Position numbers and translations under genes: made by a program. From assembly GCF_014268815.2 (NCBI RefSeq), contig NZ_JABWRE020000001.1, forward strand, positions 749,001 to 813,000: a DNA stretch of 64,000 nt. The letters run 5' to 3'. The DNA comes from Pseudomonas urmiensis. GTDB lineage: Bacteria; Pseudomonadota; Gammaproteobacteria; Pseudomonadales; Pseudomonadaceae. Of this stretch, positions 53,625-62,146 are shown piece by piece; position 1 is the first letter of the stretch; every line of letters starts with the position of its first letter. The notes under the pieces are model-generated. The model saw only the letters and a program-made list of their open reading frames with translations. It did not search any database and was not told the DNA's origin.

Positions 53625-53780
53625 GGCTGTGCTCCCGGAGCTGCCTGTCATTTATGAAGGATACACGGCGTGGAGCCTGAATCGAGTCTAGAGTGATTAG
53701 CACAGCGGGCCAGTGACAATAAGCGCCATTTGAGTATCCTTGGCATTCACCGCAGGAGCGGTCAGCACAAGAAGCCTGTC

Positions 53781-54836
53781 ATGAGCGAAAGAACCACGTC
53801 AGCGAGCTGGGCATCAGGGATCGTCAAGGCACTCGAGCTGGAAGGGCTCGATTGCCGTGCCATGTTCAAACAGCTAGGGCTGGATTTCGCGGCCCTCGAT
53901 GACCCCGATGCGCGCTTCCCGCAGGATTCGATGACCCGGCTGTGGCAGCTGGCAGTAGAGCTGTCGGGCAACGAGGCGATCGGCCTGAACATGGCCAGGG
54001 TGGTGCGCCCGGCGTCGTTTCATGTCGTGGGCTATGCGCTGATGTCCAGCCGCACCTTGGCCGAGGGCTTCGAGCGCCTGGTGCGTTATCAACGGATCAT
54101 TGCCGAGAGCTCCGACCTGAGTTTTCGTCTCGGGCCTGAAGGCTACGCGCTGGTGCTGACCGTGCATGGCGACCATTTGCCGCCGACCCGGCATAGCGCC
54201 GAGGCGTCGCTGGCATGCGCGTTGTCGTTGTGTACCTGGCTCAGCGGGCGGCCGATCCAGCCGCGCCGGGTGCTGATCCAGGGGCCGCAGCCGAAAAACG
54301 TCGAACCTTACAAAGTGGCTTTCCATTCGCCCCTGGTGTTTGACGCACCGCATGATGCGCTGGTATTCGAACGCGCCGACATGGAGGCGCCGCTACCCAC
54401 CGCCAACGAGGCGATGGCGATTCTGCATGACCGATTTGCCGGTGAATACCTGGCGCGTTTCTCCGAAAGCCGGGTAACCCATCGGGTGCGCCAGGTGTTG
54501 TGCCGCATCCTGCCGCAGGGCGAGCCCAAGCGGGAAACCGTGGCCCAGGCCCTGCACCTGTCGCAGCGTACCTTGCAGCGCCGGTTGCAGGAGGAGGGGA
54601 CCAGCTTCCAGACCCTGCTCGACGATACCCGTCGGGAGCTGGCCGAGCAGTACTTGGCCCAGCCGGGCATGACCTTGCTGGAAACCGCCTACCTGCTGGG
54701 CTTCGCCGACCCCAGCAACTTCTACCGGGCGTTTCGCCGCTGGTTCGATGCCACGCCCAGCGAATATCGCTCGCGGCTGGGTGGCGAGCCGCTCAGTGAC
54801 GCCAGAACGCCGGCATACACAGCACCAGCACCGTAA
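53781..54836 (+). CDS. AraC-family transcriptional regulator (OruR/ArgR-like layout)
   Basis: 351 residues from the ATG at 53781. The N-terminal Arabinose_bd-type domain (PF12625-like, about residues 15-210) contains RLWQLAVELSGNEAIGLNMARVVRPASFHVVGYALMSSRTLAEGFERLVRY. A C-terminal AraC helix-turn-helix (about residues 240-335) follows, with ETVAQALHLSQRTLQRRLQEEGTSFQTLLDDTRRELAEQYL. The inducer is unknown. Its last 44 bp overlap the 3' end of trkH on the other strand (54793-54836), and no terminator could fit between them. Confidence 0.9.
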   Translation: MSERTTSASWASGIVKALELEGLDCRAMFKQLGLDFAALDDPDARFPQDSMTRLWQLAVELSGNEAIGLNMARVVRPASFHVVGYALMSSRTLAEGFERLVRYQRIIAESSDLSFRLGPEGYALVLTVHGDHLPPTRHSAEASLACALSLCTWLSGRPIQPRRVLIQGPQPKNVEPYKVAFHSPLVFDAPHDALVFERADMEAPLPTANEAMAILHDRFAGEYLARFSESRVTHRVRQVLCRILPQGEPKRETVAQALHLSQRTLQRRLQEEGTSFQTLLDDTRRELAEQYLAQPGMTLLETAYLLGFADPSNFYRAFRRWFDATPSEYRSRLGGEPLSDARTPAYTAPAP

Positions 54837-56247
54837 TGATCTCCAGCCGGCCGAGCAGCATGCCGCCGGCCAGGATCCACTTGGCAGCATCCGGCAGGGT
54901 CGCGTAGTTACCCGCCGGGCCGATCACCTCGCCAAGGCCTGGGCCGACCCCCGAGACAGTACCGGCGGCGCCGGTCAGCGCGGTCATCCAGTCCACGCCG
55001 AGCAGCGACAGCAGCAGGGCGATGACGCAGATGGTGATGGCGAAGAAGAACGAGAAAGTCAGAATCGAGCGCACGATCTCTTCGTCGAGCCGGTGGCCGT
55101 TGTACTTCTGCTTGATCACCGCGCGTGGGTGGATCAACTGGTTAAGGCTGGCCTTGAGCAGGATGTAGGCGACCTGGAAGCGGAAGATCTTGATCCCGCC
55201 TGCGGTGGAGCCCGAGCAGCCCCCAATGAACCCGAGGTAGAAGAACAGCATCAGCGAGAAGTTGCCCCACAGGCTGTAGTCACCCAGGGCGAAGCCGGTA
55301 GTGGTGACCACCGAGGTGACGTTCAGTGCGACGTGGCGCAAGGCATCCAACCAGTGCAGATCGGTGGTGGCCCAATACCAGGTGCCCAGCACCAGCCAGG
55401 TGGCCACCAACAGGCCGAGCAGGCCTTGCACCTGTTGATCCTTGATCAGCGCACGGCGGTTGCCGCGCAGGGTGGCCACGTACAGGGTGAACGGCACACT
55501 GCCGAGGATCATCACCACCACCGCGACCCAGTGCACGGCGGGGATGTCCCACTTGGCCAGCGATTGGTCGGAGGTGGAGAAACCGCCGGTGGAAATCGCC
55601 GACATGGCATGGTTGACCGCATCGAACGGCTTCATTCCCGCCCACCAGAAGGCCAGGCTGCCGATGAAAGTAATGCCGATGTACACCAGCACGATCGACT
55701 TGGCGACCATGTGCGAGCGCGGCATGACTTTCTCGGAGCGGTCCGAGGATTCGGTCTGGAACAGGCGCATGCCACCGATGCGCAGCAGCGGCAGGATCGC
55801 CACCGCCATGGCGATGAAGCCGATGCCGCCGAGCCAGTGCAGCATCGAGCGCCACATCAGGATCCCCGGAGACATGTTATCCAGCCCGCTGAGCACCGTG
55901 GCGCCGGTGGCGGTGATGCCCGACATGCTTTCGAAGAAGGCGTCGGTGTAGCTGATGTGCTGGGTCAGCAGGAACGGCAGGGCAGCGAACTCGCACACTA
56001 CCAGCCAGCTGCTGACCGTCAGCAGGTACATGTCGCGCGGGCGCAGGTGCACGTGTTCGGGGCGGCCGGGAACGACCAAAGCCAGGCCCGCGATAAAGGT
56101 GATCAGGCTCGACCAGAGGAACGACGGCATGTCGCCGGTGCGTTCGAAGATCACCAGGGTGGTCATGGGAACGACCATGCTGACCGCCAGGGTGATCAGG
56201 AAGATGCCGATGATGAAACCAATGATCCTTAAGGTCGGCAACGCCAT
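54793..56247 (-). CDS. trkH: Trk potassium transporter membrane subunit TrkH
   Basis: 484 residues from the ATG at 56247. The four selectivity-filter-like loops of the Trk family are recognisable: SGITATGATVLSG, SAISTGGFSTSD, VVTTTGFALGD and TVSGVGPGLGE, with the GGCSGSTAGGIK motif between the third and fourth. It takes up K+ across the inner membrane together with TrkA, which is not in this window. It is monocistronic and tail-to-tail overlapping with the AraC gene. Confidence 0.95.
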   Translation of the reverse strand: MALPTLRIIGFIIGIFLITLAVSMVVPMTTLVIFERTGDMPSFLWSSLITFIAGLALVVPGRPEHVHLRPRDMYLLTVSSWLVVCEFAALPFLLTQHISYTDAFFESMSGITATGATVLSGLDNMSPGILMWRSMLHWLGGIGFIAMAVAILPLLRIGGMRLFQTESSDRSEKVMPRSHMVAKSIVLVYIGITFIGSLAFWWAGMKPFDAVNHAMSAISTGGFSTSDQSLAKWDIPAVHWVAVVVMILGSVPFTLYVATLRGNRRALIKDQQVQGLLGLLVATWLVLGTWYWATTDLHWLDALRHVALNVTSVVTTTGFALGDYSLWGNFSLMLFFYLGFIGGCSGSTAGGIKIFRFQVAYILLKASLNQLIHPRAVIKQKYNGHRLDEEIVRSILTFSFFFAITICVIALLLSLLGVDWMTALTGAAGTVSGVGPGLGEVIGPAGNYATLPDAAKWILAGGMLLGRLEIITVLVLCMPAFWRH

Positions 56248-56298
56248 GTGATCTGCTCTGACTCGCAACGGAAAGGGCGCCATTCTACCTGTGGGGCG

Positions 56299-56395
56299 GC
56301 GAGCTGCAAGCTTCTAGCGCCTAGCTGCAAGAAACAGTGGCTCGGCATGCGCCCGAGACTTCTTGGCGCTTGCAGCTTGCGGCCGGCAACTTGAG
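56299..56395. repeat. Imperfect palindromic repeat, GCTGCAAGCTT type
   Basis: GAGCTGCAAGCTTCTAGCGC on the left and TTGGCGCTTGCAGCTTGCGG on the right form an imperfect inverted repeat between trkH and the nitroreductase gene. A related one is at 58950-59012. It is distinct from the REP family of this genome. Confidence 0.55.
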
Positions 56396-56431
56396 AATGG
56401 GCACACATTTTATCTGCCAGGAGGGTAGCCG

Positions 56432-56986
56432 ATGGAGGCTCTCGACGCATTGCTCAACCGTGTATCCGTACCTCGCCTGACTTATCCTGCGCCCAATGCA
56501 GCCCAACGCGAGGCGCTGTTCCAGGCGGCGTTGCGCGCCCCGGATCACGGTCAGCTGCGCCCCTGGCGCTTCCTGACCATCGAGGGGCAGGCGCGGGAAA
56601 AGCTCGGTGAGCTGTTTGCAGGCGCTGTAGCGAAAAAAGGCGACGCAAGCCAGGCTGCACTGGACAAAGCCCGCGCCATGCCGCTGCGTGCGCCGCTGCT
56701 GATCGTGGTGATTGCCCGGTTGCAGGATCACTTCAAGGTGCCCAAGTCCGAGCAGCGGCTGGCGGCGGGGTGTGCCGCCCACGGCATTTTGATCGCTGCC
56801 CATGCCCAGGGCATTGGCGCGGTGTGGCGGACCGGGGACATGGCGTTCGATGCCCATGTGCATCAGGGGTTGGGGTTGCAGGCCAATGAGGAATTGATCG
56901 GCTATCTGTATGTGGGGACGCCGGTTAATGAGCCGCGTACGGCGCCGATTTTGGCCACTGCCGAGTTCGTTAGCGCCTGGGAATAA
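56432..56986 (+). CDS. Nitroreductase-family protein (YdjA-like)
   Basis: 184 residues with AGGAGGGTAGCCG before the ATG. It is a short nitroreductase of the E. coli YdjA type: RVSVPRLTYPAPNAAQREALFQAALRAPDHGQLRPWRFLTI contains the FMN-binding Arg/Ser region, and HGILIAAHAQGIGAVWRTGDMA and LIGYLYVGTP complete the fold. It is expected to be an FMN-dependent NAD(P)H oxidoreductase; substrate unknown. A hairpin at 56994-57012 separates it from the convergent sensor kinase. Confidence 0.9.
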   Translation: MEALDALLNRVSVPRLTYPAPNAAQREALFQAALRAPDHGQLRPWRFLTIEGQAREKLGELFAGAVAKKGDASQAALDKARAMPLRAPLLIVVIARLQDHFKVPKSEQRLAAGCAAHGILIAAHAQGIGAVWRTGDMAFDAHVHQGLGLQANEELIGYLYVGTPVNEPRTAPILATAEFVSAWE

Positions 56987-56993
56987 GTGCTTT

Positions 56994-57012
56994 GGGGCCG
57001 CAGCGCGGCCCC
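56994..57012. terminator. Convergent hairpin terminator
   Basis: Perfect eight-base stem GGGGCCGC/GCGGCCCC with loop AGC, eight bases after the nitroreductase stop codon and next to the stop of the convergent sensor kinase gene. Confidence 0.65.
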
Positions 57013-57017
57013 TAAGC

Positions 57018-58352
57018 TCAACTGCCCACCACCGCCGTCACCGGAAACTCCAAGCGCGCAACAAATCCCCCCTGCGGATGATTGCCCAGGCTCAAACTGC
57101 CGCCATGGCGCTCCGCCGCCCGCCGGGCGATCGCCAGGCCCAGGCCATGCCCCGCCGCTTCCTGCCCCGGTGCGCGGAAGAACGGCTCGCCCAGCTGGCC
57201 GAGGTACTCCGGCGCCACGCCCTTGCCATGATCGCGCACAGTCACCAGCACTCGGTCCTGATCAACGCTGGCACTGATCTCGATAGGTTGCCCTGCCGGA
57301 TTGAAGCGCAGTGCATTGCGCACCAGATTGTCGACGGCACGCTCGACCAGCGTCGGCCAGCCTTGCAAGGTCAGCCCTGGCGCCGCCTCCAGGCGAATCT
57401 CCTGATCCGGGGCGCTGAGCTGGGCATCCTTGCGCACACTGCCTAGCAGCGCATTGAGGTCGACTGGCTCGGCCAGCGCCTGCTCGGCGTCGACGCGCGC
57501 CAGGGCGAGGATTTCACTGATCAAGTCTTCCAGCCGATCGCACTCACGGGTCAAGCGCGGCCACAGCGCCTGGCGCTGCTCGGGCTCGGCACGTTCGGCC
57601 AGGGCCAGGGCGATACGCAGCCGCGCCAGCGGCGAGCGCAGTTCGTGGGAGACATCGCGCAACAGCTGGCGCTGACTGCCGATCAGGCTTTGCAGGCGCG
57701 CGCCCATCTTGTTGAAGTCGTTGGCCAGCACGCCAAATTCGTCACGCCGCGCCGCCAGGCGGGCCAGGCTGTTCTGCTGGTAGCTGGTCTGGCCGAGGTC
57801 GTGCACCGCGCCGCGCAAACGGCTGAGCGGGCGAGTGATCGACAGCGTTACCAACAGGCTGAACAGGGTCAGCACGACCAGGGCAATCCCCAGCGCACTG
57901 AGCGGCCACAGCAGGCTCTCGCGGTGCCAGGCGTCGAGCTCGGGATGGGGAATGCGATAGATCAGCAAGTAGGTCTCGCCAGTGGTCGGGCTGGTGTATT
58001 CCTCGGTCAGCCGGCGCCATGGCAGGCGGCGTTGGTCATTGCGCTGGCGGGCCTCGAAGTCGGCCGCGCGACGCGGGAAGGTGCCTGGCACCACGGCATC
58101 GCCGGCATCGTTGAGCACCTGCACATCGACCTTGAAGCGTTGCTTGCGTCGTTCCAGGAAGCGCTGGGCCGAGCCAATGCCCTCTTGCTCGTAATGCTGG
58201 GCCCAGCGGCTGGCCAGGGTGTTCAGGCCCGGGTGGCGGCTGAGTATCCAGTTGTCCTGGTTGAGCATATGGCCGAGCAAGATCGACAGGCCGGCGACCA
58301 GGGTGATGGCGAGCCAGAAACTGGCCAGGATGCGCCAGAACAGTGAACGCAA
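57018..58352 (-). CDS. cpxA: Sensor histidine kinase, CpxA-like
   Basis: 444 residues from a TTG start at 58352. AGGAGG (58361-58366) lies eight bases before this TTG but overlaps the alternative GTG at 58361, so TTG is chosen. Transmembrane helix 1 is at about residues 7-29. A periplasmic domain (about 30-150), transmembrane helix 2 (about 153-175) and a HAMP domain follow. The HisKA box is DVSHELRSPLARLR, and the HATPase has N box NLVRNALRF and G boxes DHGKGV and GHGLGLA. It is the expected partner of the response regulator at 59015-59692, controlling envelope stress genes. Confidence 0.9.
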   Translation of the reverse strand: MRSLFWRILASFWLAITLVAGLSILLGHMLNQDNWILSRHPGLNTLASRWAQHYEQEGIGSAQRFLERRKQRFKVDVQVLNDAGDAVVPGTFPRRAADFEARQRNDQRRLPWRRLTEEYTSPTTGETYLLIYRIPHPELDAWHRESLLWPLSALGIALVVLTLFSLLVTLSITRPLSRLRGAVHDLGQTSYQQNSLARLAARRDEFGVLANDFNKMGARLQSLIGSQRQLLRDVSHELRSPLARLRIALALAERAEPEQRQALWPRLTRECDRLEDLISEILALARVDAEQALAEPVDLNALLGSVRKDAQLSAPDQEIRLEAAPGLTLQGWPTLVERAVDNLVRNALRFNPAGQPIEISASVDQDRVLVTVRDHGKGVAPEYLGQLGEPFFRAPGQEAAGHGLGLAIARRAAERHGGSLSLGNHPQGGFVARLEFPVTAVVGS

Positions 58353-58376
58353 GACACGCACCTCCTACAAGCGGGA

Positions 58377-58407
58377 AAAGCCCGGCCCGCTCAAGAGCGG
58401 GCCGGGC
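58377..58407 (-). terminator. Intrinsic terminator between spy-like gene and cpxA
   Basis: Perfect 13-bp stem GCCCGGCCCGCTC/GAGCGGGCCGGGC with a two-base loop; on the minus strand it is followed by TTTT. It lies 15 bp after the Spy-like stop and just before the cpxA ribosome binding site, so kinase expression would depend on read-through or on another promoter. Confidence 0.8.
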
Positions 58408-58421
58408 ATGGGGCGGTCAGC

Positions 58422-58838
58422 TTACTGGGCCTTGCCGGCTTTTTCAGCTTTCCAGGCTTGGAACTGCTTCCATTCAGCCTTGCGCGCTTCGCGCTCCTTC
58501 TTCAGTTCGTCGAACTTCTTCTGCTGCTCAGGCTTGAGCAGGGCGCGCACTTGGCCATCGGCCTTGTCGCGGCTGGCCTTGATCTCGTCCTTCATGGCCT
58601 TTTGCTCGGCGGCCGGCAGCTTGGCGATGTAGCGCTCGGTGATATCGCGGCGTTGTTTCATCTGCTCGCCCATCAGCTTGCCGATCTGCTGGCGCTGGTC
58701 GCGGGACAAATCCAGTTGGGCGAAAGGCGCGTCACCGCGATGATGCGGGCCGTCGTGGCGCGGGCCGCCTTCAGGCATGGCCATGGCAACGGTCGGCAGG
58801 GCGGCGGCGAACATCAGGGCGATAAGGGTCTTGCGCAT
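58422..58838 (-). CDS. Spy/CpxP-family periplasmic protein
   Basis: 138 residues with a signal peptide (MRKTLIALMFAAALPTVAMA), a His/Pro-rich start (GGPRHDGPHHRGD) and two LTxxQ-type motifs (LSRDQRQQIGKL and LKPEQQKKFDELKKE) in an otherwise helical, charged protein. This family includes the chaperone Spy and the CpxP inhibitor of CpxA. GGAGAG precedes the ATG. It lies between the response regulator and kinase genes, with a CpxR-like box upstream, so it is probably both target and modulator of the system. Confidence 0.9.
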   Translation of the reverse strand: MRKTLIALMFAAALPTVAMAMPEGGPRHDGPHHRGDAPFAQLDLSRDQRQQIGKLMGEQMKQRRDITERYIAKLPAAEQKAMKDEIKASRDKADGQVRALLKPEQQKKFDELKKEREARKAEWKQFQAWKAEKAGKAQ

Positions 58839-58918
58839 GGTGTCTCTCCTTTCATGGGCCGGTGTTTACCGGATGAGCCCAGTTTAGGGAGATCAAGGTC
58901 AAGAGCGGTCAGGTGAGG

Positions 58919-58934
58919 GTAAAGGCTGGGTAAA
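58919..58934. promoter_or_regulatory. Candidate CpxR box
   Basis: GTAAAGGCTGGGTAAA, two GTAAA half-sites six bases apart, matches the E. coli CpxR consensus of tandem GTAAA with a short spacer. It lies 81 bp upstream of the Spy-like start in the 176-bp gap after the response regulator gene. Another TTTAC half-site is at 58865-58869. Confidence 0.6.
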
Positions 58935-58949
58935 GACCTTGGCTGCAAG

Positions 58950-59012
58950 TTGTAAGCTTCAAGCGTCAAGAACACACCGATTGCATGCTCTTGTCGCTTG
59001 CGGCTGGTCGCT
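58950..59012. repeat. Imperfect palindromic repeat, GCTGCAAG type
   Basis: GGCTGCAAGTTGTAAGCTTC on the left and CTTGTCGCTTGCGGCTGGTC on the right form an imperfect inverted repeat related to that at 56299-56395, directly downstream of the response regulator stop codon. Confidence 0.5.
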
Positions 59013-59014
59013 GC

Positions 59015-59692
59015 TCAGAGGCTGTAGTAATAGCCGCGGCTGCGCAGGGCGACGATGCGCGGGCGGCCATCGGGGTGTGGCCCAACCTTCTTGCGCAGGT
59101 TGCTGACATGCATGTCCAGGCTGCGGTCGTACAGGGTCAGCTTGCGGCCCAGGGCGATCTGCGCCAGTTCCTGTTTATCCAGCGGCTCGCCAGGTTGGCG
59201 CAGCAGGGCTTCAAGGATGCGGCTTTCCGAAAGGGTCAGGGTCATCTCGCGGCCCTCGATGCTGACCACGCCGCGGGCCGGGCTGAACGCCAGGTCGCCA
59301 ATTTCGACTTGGGTGGTGGTCGCGGCGGGGTGGCTGCGGCGCAGCACCGCGCGCAGGCGGGCGGTAAGCTCACGCGGGTCGCACGGTTTGGCCAGGTAAT
59401 CGTCGGCGCCCAGTTCAAGGCCAAGAATCCGGTCCAGCGGCTCGCCGCGCGCGGAGAGCATCAGCACCGGCAGTTCAGCATGCTCGCTGCGCAACTGCTT
59501 GAGCAGCTCCAGACCGCTGCCGTCGGGCAGCATTACATCCAGCACCACGGCTGCCGGGGCGTGGGCAGCCAGGGCTTGGCGCGCGCTCATGCCATCGTGG
59601 CAGGCGCGCACTTCAAAACCTTCCTGGGTCAGCCAGCTGCCGAGCAGCTCGCAGAGTTCCTGGTCATCATCAATCAGTAACAGCTCGCTCAT
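59015..59692 (-). CDS. cpxR: OmpR-family response regulator, CpxR-like
   Basis: 225 residues. Receiver domain (residues 1-118) with acidic pocket DDD at 8-10, phospho-acceptor Asp52 in VVLDVMLPDG and Lys in LAKPCDPREL. Winged-helix DNA-binding domain (about 128-224) ends RKKVGPHPDGRPRIVALRSRGYYYSL. With the Spy-like gene and kinase it forms a cpxR-spy-cpxA order that I recall at PA3204-PA3206. It starts eight bases after the stop of the upstream hypothetical gene, so the two are probably co-transcribed. Confidence 0.93.
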   Translation of the reverse strand: MSELLLIDDDQELCELLGSWLTQEGFEVRACHDGMSARQALAAHAPAAVVLDVMLPDGSGLELLKQLRSEHAELPVLMLSARGEPLDRILGLELGADDYLAKPCDPRELTARLRAVLRRSHPAATTTQVEIGDLAFSPARGVVSIEGREMTLTLSESRILEALLRQPGEPLDKQELAQIALGRKLTLYDRSLDMHVSNLRKKVGPHPDGRPRIVALRSRGYYYSL

Positions 59693-59699
59693 GACTCAC

Positions 59700-60086
59700 T
59701 CAATTCAACCATTGACGGCGTCTTCTGTGTCCGCCACTGGCAAAGATACCGCAGAGTACCGAGAACAGTGCAACGCCTGAGCCAATCAGGAACCATAATT
59801 GTTGATCGCTCAGTGGCGATTGCGCGGTATCGGCCTGCATTTGCTTGATCGACAGCTTCAGGCGCTGGTTGTCCTGGCGCAGGCGTGTGAGCTGGGCGCT
59901 TTCTCGCTCACTGTCGGCGTTGTGCAATTGCTCGGTGAGGGCTGCACGCTGCTTTTCACTCTCTTCAAGGCGCTGTTGCAGCTCGGTGATCCGGGCACCG
60001 GCTTCCAGCGACAGGGTTTGTTCGGCACTGGCCAATGGGCTCAGCAACAGCAAGCAAAGCAGCAGGAACAACGGACCTTGGCGCAT
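59700..60086 (-). CDS. Membrane-anchored periplasmic coiled-coil protein
   Basis: 128 residues with AGGAGTTCCA before the ATG. A signal peptide (MRQGPLFLLLCLLLLSPLASA) is followed by a coiled coil (about residues 28-88, ITELQQRLEESEKQRAALTEQLHN), a C-terminal transmembrane helix (LWFLIGSGVALFSVLCGIFASG) and a basic tail (HRRRRQWLN). The layout recalls the C-terminal half of SH3-domain envelope proteins (TIGR04211) without the SH3 part. The function is unknown; position at the head of the cpx operon suggests an envelope role. Confidence 0.78.
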   Translation of the reverse strand: MRQGPLFLLLCLLLLSPLASAEQTLSLEAGARITELQQRLEESEKQRAALTEQLHNADSERESAQLTRLRQDNQRLKLSIKQMQADTAQSPLSDQQLWFLIGSGVALFSVLCGIFASGGHRRRRQWLN

Positions 60087-60262
60087 TGGAACTCCTGATT
60101 GATATCGATTCAGGAGGTTGTCGGCCGCTGGTCGGAATTAATGAGGGTGGGGGCCAATGCCAGTCAGTAGACCCAGGGCCTGTAATTGGGGCTGCTTAGC
60201 AGCCCAATCGCAGGCTCCCACAAAGCGCTGGGTCAACCCCATGAACGAGGTATGCACAAACC

Positions 60263-60289
60263 CTGTGGGAGCGGGCTTGCCCGCGAAAC
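60263..60289. repeat. Single REP element
   Basis: CCTGTGGGAGCGGGCTTGCCCGCGAAA, with a weak partner (AATCGCAGGCTCCCAC) at 60207-60222. It lies just after the stop codon of the yciI-like gene. The 60087-60307 gap holds nothing else I recognise. Confidence 0.75.
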
Positions 60290-60307
60290 GTGCAACGCGG
60301 TGTCAGA

Positions 60308-60607
60308 TCAAGGCAGGACTTGCTTGAACGGCTTCACAACCACTTTGTCGTACACACCTGCGGCAATGTACGGGTCAGCATCGGCCCAGGCTTGCGCGGC
60401 GCTTAGCGAGTCGAACTCGGCAACGATCAGGCTGCCGCTGAAACCTGCTTCGCCCGGGTCGTTGCTGTCGATGGCCGGGTGCGGGCCGGCCAGCACCACG
60501 CGGCCTTCGGCCTTGAGTTGCTGCAGGCGCTCGATGTGCGCAGGGCGGGCAGCCAGGCGTTTTTCCAGGGAGTTGGCGACGTCGCTGGCGATGATGGCGT
60601 AGAGCAT
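60308..60607 (-). CDS. yciI: YciI-family protein
   Basis: 99 residues from the ATG at 60607. The YciI fold is clear: [41 protein letters not shown] with the conserved His-Pro, a [22 protein letters not shown] strand-helix, and a C-terminal VVVKPFKQV. The conserved Asp-His pair of the family is present; the activity is unknown. It starts one base after the stop of yciB, so the two are translationally coupled. Confidence 0.92.
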   Translation of the reverse strand: MLYAIIASDVANSLEKRLAARPAHIERLQQLKAEGRVVLAGPHPAIDSNDPGEAGFSGSLIVAEFDSLSAAQAWADADPYIAAGVYDKVVVKPFKQVLP

Positions 60608-60608
60608 G

Positions 60609-61205
60609 TCAATCCTCGGTCTTGGGGGTGGTAGGGTCGCTGTCGTGCAGGTGGCGCGACAGGTAAACACCTTGGGCGACTAGGAACAACACCGTCATGC
60701 CCAGGCTGCCGAACACTTTGAAGTCGACCCAGAAGTCCTGGAAGGTGAAGGCGACGAACAGGTTGGCCGCGCCGCAGATCAGGAAGAAGCCGATCCAGGC
60801 CAGGTTCAACCGCGTCCAGATGGCATCGGGCAAGCTCAGCGCGTGGCCCATGATGCGCTTGATCAACACCCGGTCGCCGATGATATGGCTACCGGCGAAG
60901 GCCAGGGCGAACAGCCAGTTGACCACCGGTGCCTTCCATTTGAGGAAGGTCTCGCTATGGAACGCCAGGGTCAGACCGCCGAACACCAGGCACGCGACCA
61001 GGGTCAGCCACTGACCTTTTTCCAGCTTGCGTTGACGGATGAACAGTGCGCCGTAGACCACCAGCGAGCTTGCGATCAATACTGCCGTTGCACTGTAGAT
61101 ACCGCCCAGTTCGAAGCTGTGGCCAGCGAACTCCAGTGGGCGCGGGTCGAGCTTGTAGACGATGAAGAACAGCAGCAGCGGGATGAAATCGATGAATTGT
61201 TTCAC
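60609..61205 (-). CDS. yciB: Inner-membrane septation protein YciB/IspZ
   Basis: 198 residues from the GTG at 61205, which gives [19 protein letters not shown], the usual N terminus of the family; the longer frame adds a non-homologous leader and overlaps the rnm start. Five to six transmembrane helices are predicted, with [11 protein letters not shown] and [22 protein letters not shown] near the end. YciB affects cell elongation and division and envelope integrity. Operon with yciI; divergent from rnm. Confidence 0.92.
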   Translation of the reverse strand: MKQFIDFIPLLLFFIVYKLDPRPLEFAGHSFELGGIYSATAVLIASSLVVYGALFIRQRKLEKGQWLTLVACLVFGGLTLAFHSETFLKWKAPVVNWLFALAFAGSHIIGDRVLIKRIMGHALSLPDAIWTRLNLAWIGFFLICGAANLFVAFTFQDFWVDFKVFGSLGMTVLFLVAQGVYLSRHLHDSDPTTPKTED

Positions 61206-61272
61206 AATGGCAGCCAGAAGCGGGATGTGACGGCATAATATCAAACATCGATTCCAGCGGTAGCGCTCCTCC

Positions 61273-62133
61273 ATGAATGTTGATCTGCACTGTCACAGCA
61301 CGGCCTCCGATGGCGCCCTGTCGCCCGCGGTATTGGTCGCCCGCGCCCACGAGCACGGTGTGCAGACATTGGCCCTGACTGACCACGACACCCTTGAAGG
61401 GCTGGCCGAAGCCCGCCAGGCCTGCCTTGCCAAGGGTATGCATTGGGTCAGCGGGGTGGAGCTTTCGTGCACCTGGGGCGGCGCGACCATTCACATATTG
61501 GGTTACGATTTCCCCCTCGATGCACCGCCGCTACTGGAGGCTATCGAGGCCCTGCATCGGGGGCGTTGGCTGCGCGCCGAGGAAATCGACCGCCGTCTGG
61601 CGGCCAAGGGCATGCCGGGCACGCTTGAAGGCGCACGTGCGGTGCAGCAAGCGCTGGGCGATAGCGGCAACGCCCCGGCGCGGCCGCACTTTGCCGACTA
61701 CCTGGTGCGCGCCGGGCACGTCAAGGACCGTGGCGAAGCCTTTCGCAAGTGGCTGGGGGCGGGCAAGCTGGGCGACGTCAAGCTGCATTGGCCAACCCTT
61801 GAGGAAACTGTCGCGACCCTGCGCCAGTCGAATGCCTGGGTGAGCCTGGCCCATCCCATGCACTACGAACTGACCCGCAGCAAGCGCAGACGGCTGATTG
61901 CCGACTATATTCAGGCAGGCGGGCAGGCACTTGAAGTGGTCAATGGGATGATGCCGGCCGAGCAGGTGGGCACTATGTCCATCCTCACCCGTGAGTTCGG
62001 CCTGCTGGCAAGCGCTGGCAGTGATTTCCACGGCCCTGGCACCTGGGGCGAAATCGGTGCTTACCGGCCATTACCCGAGGACCTGCCACCTCTGTGGCGC
62101 CGATTCAAGCATGAACAGCCTATGGCGATATGA
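61273..62133 (+). CDS. rnm: PHP-domain 5'-3' exoribonuclease (RNase AM)
   Basis: 286 residues. PHP-domain metal ligands are [11 protein letters not shown] at the N terminus, [24 protein letters not shown] and the C-terminal [12 protein letters not shown]. The E. coli homologue (YciV/TrpH, RNase AM) matures the 5' ends of rRNAs and degrades 3',5'-nucleotide substrates. It is first in a plus-strand series with yciO, scpA and scpB; yciO begins 13 bp after its stop. Confidence 0.92.
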   Translation: MNVDLHCHSTASDGALSPAVLVARAHEHGVQTLALTDHDTLEGLAEARQACLAKGMHWVSGVELSCTWGGATIHILGYDFPLDAPPLLEAIEALHRGRWLRAEEIDRRLAAKGMPGTLEGARAVQQALGDSGNAPARPHFADYLVRAGHVKDRGEAFRKWLGAGKLGDVKLHWPTLEETVATLRQSNAWVSLAHPMHYELTRSKRRRLIADYIQAGGQALEVVNGMMPAEQVGTMSILTREFGLLASAGSDFHGPGTWGEIGAYRPLPEDLPPLWRRFKHEQPMAI

Positions 62134-62146
62134 ACAGGACGACTTC

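Noticed and set aside
58361..58361. GTG start for the CpxA-like kinase
   Set aside because: The AGGAGG ribosome binding site overlaps this GTG; the TTG nine bases downstream has ideal spacing.
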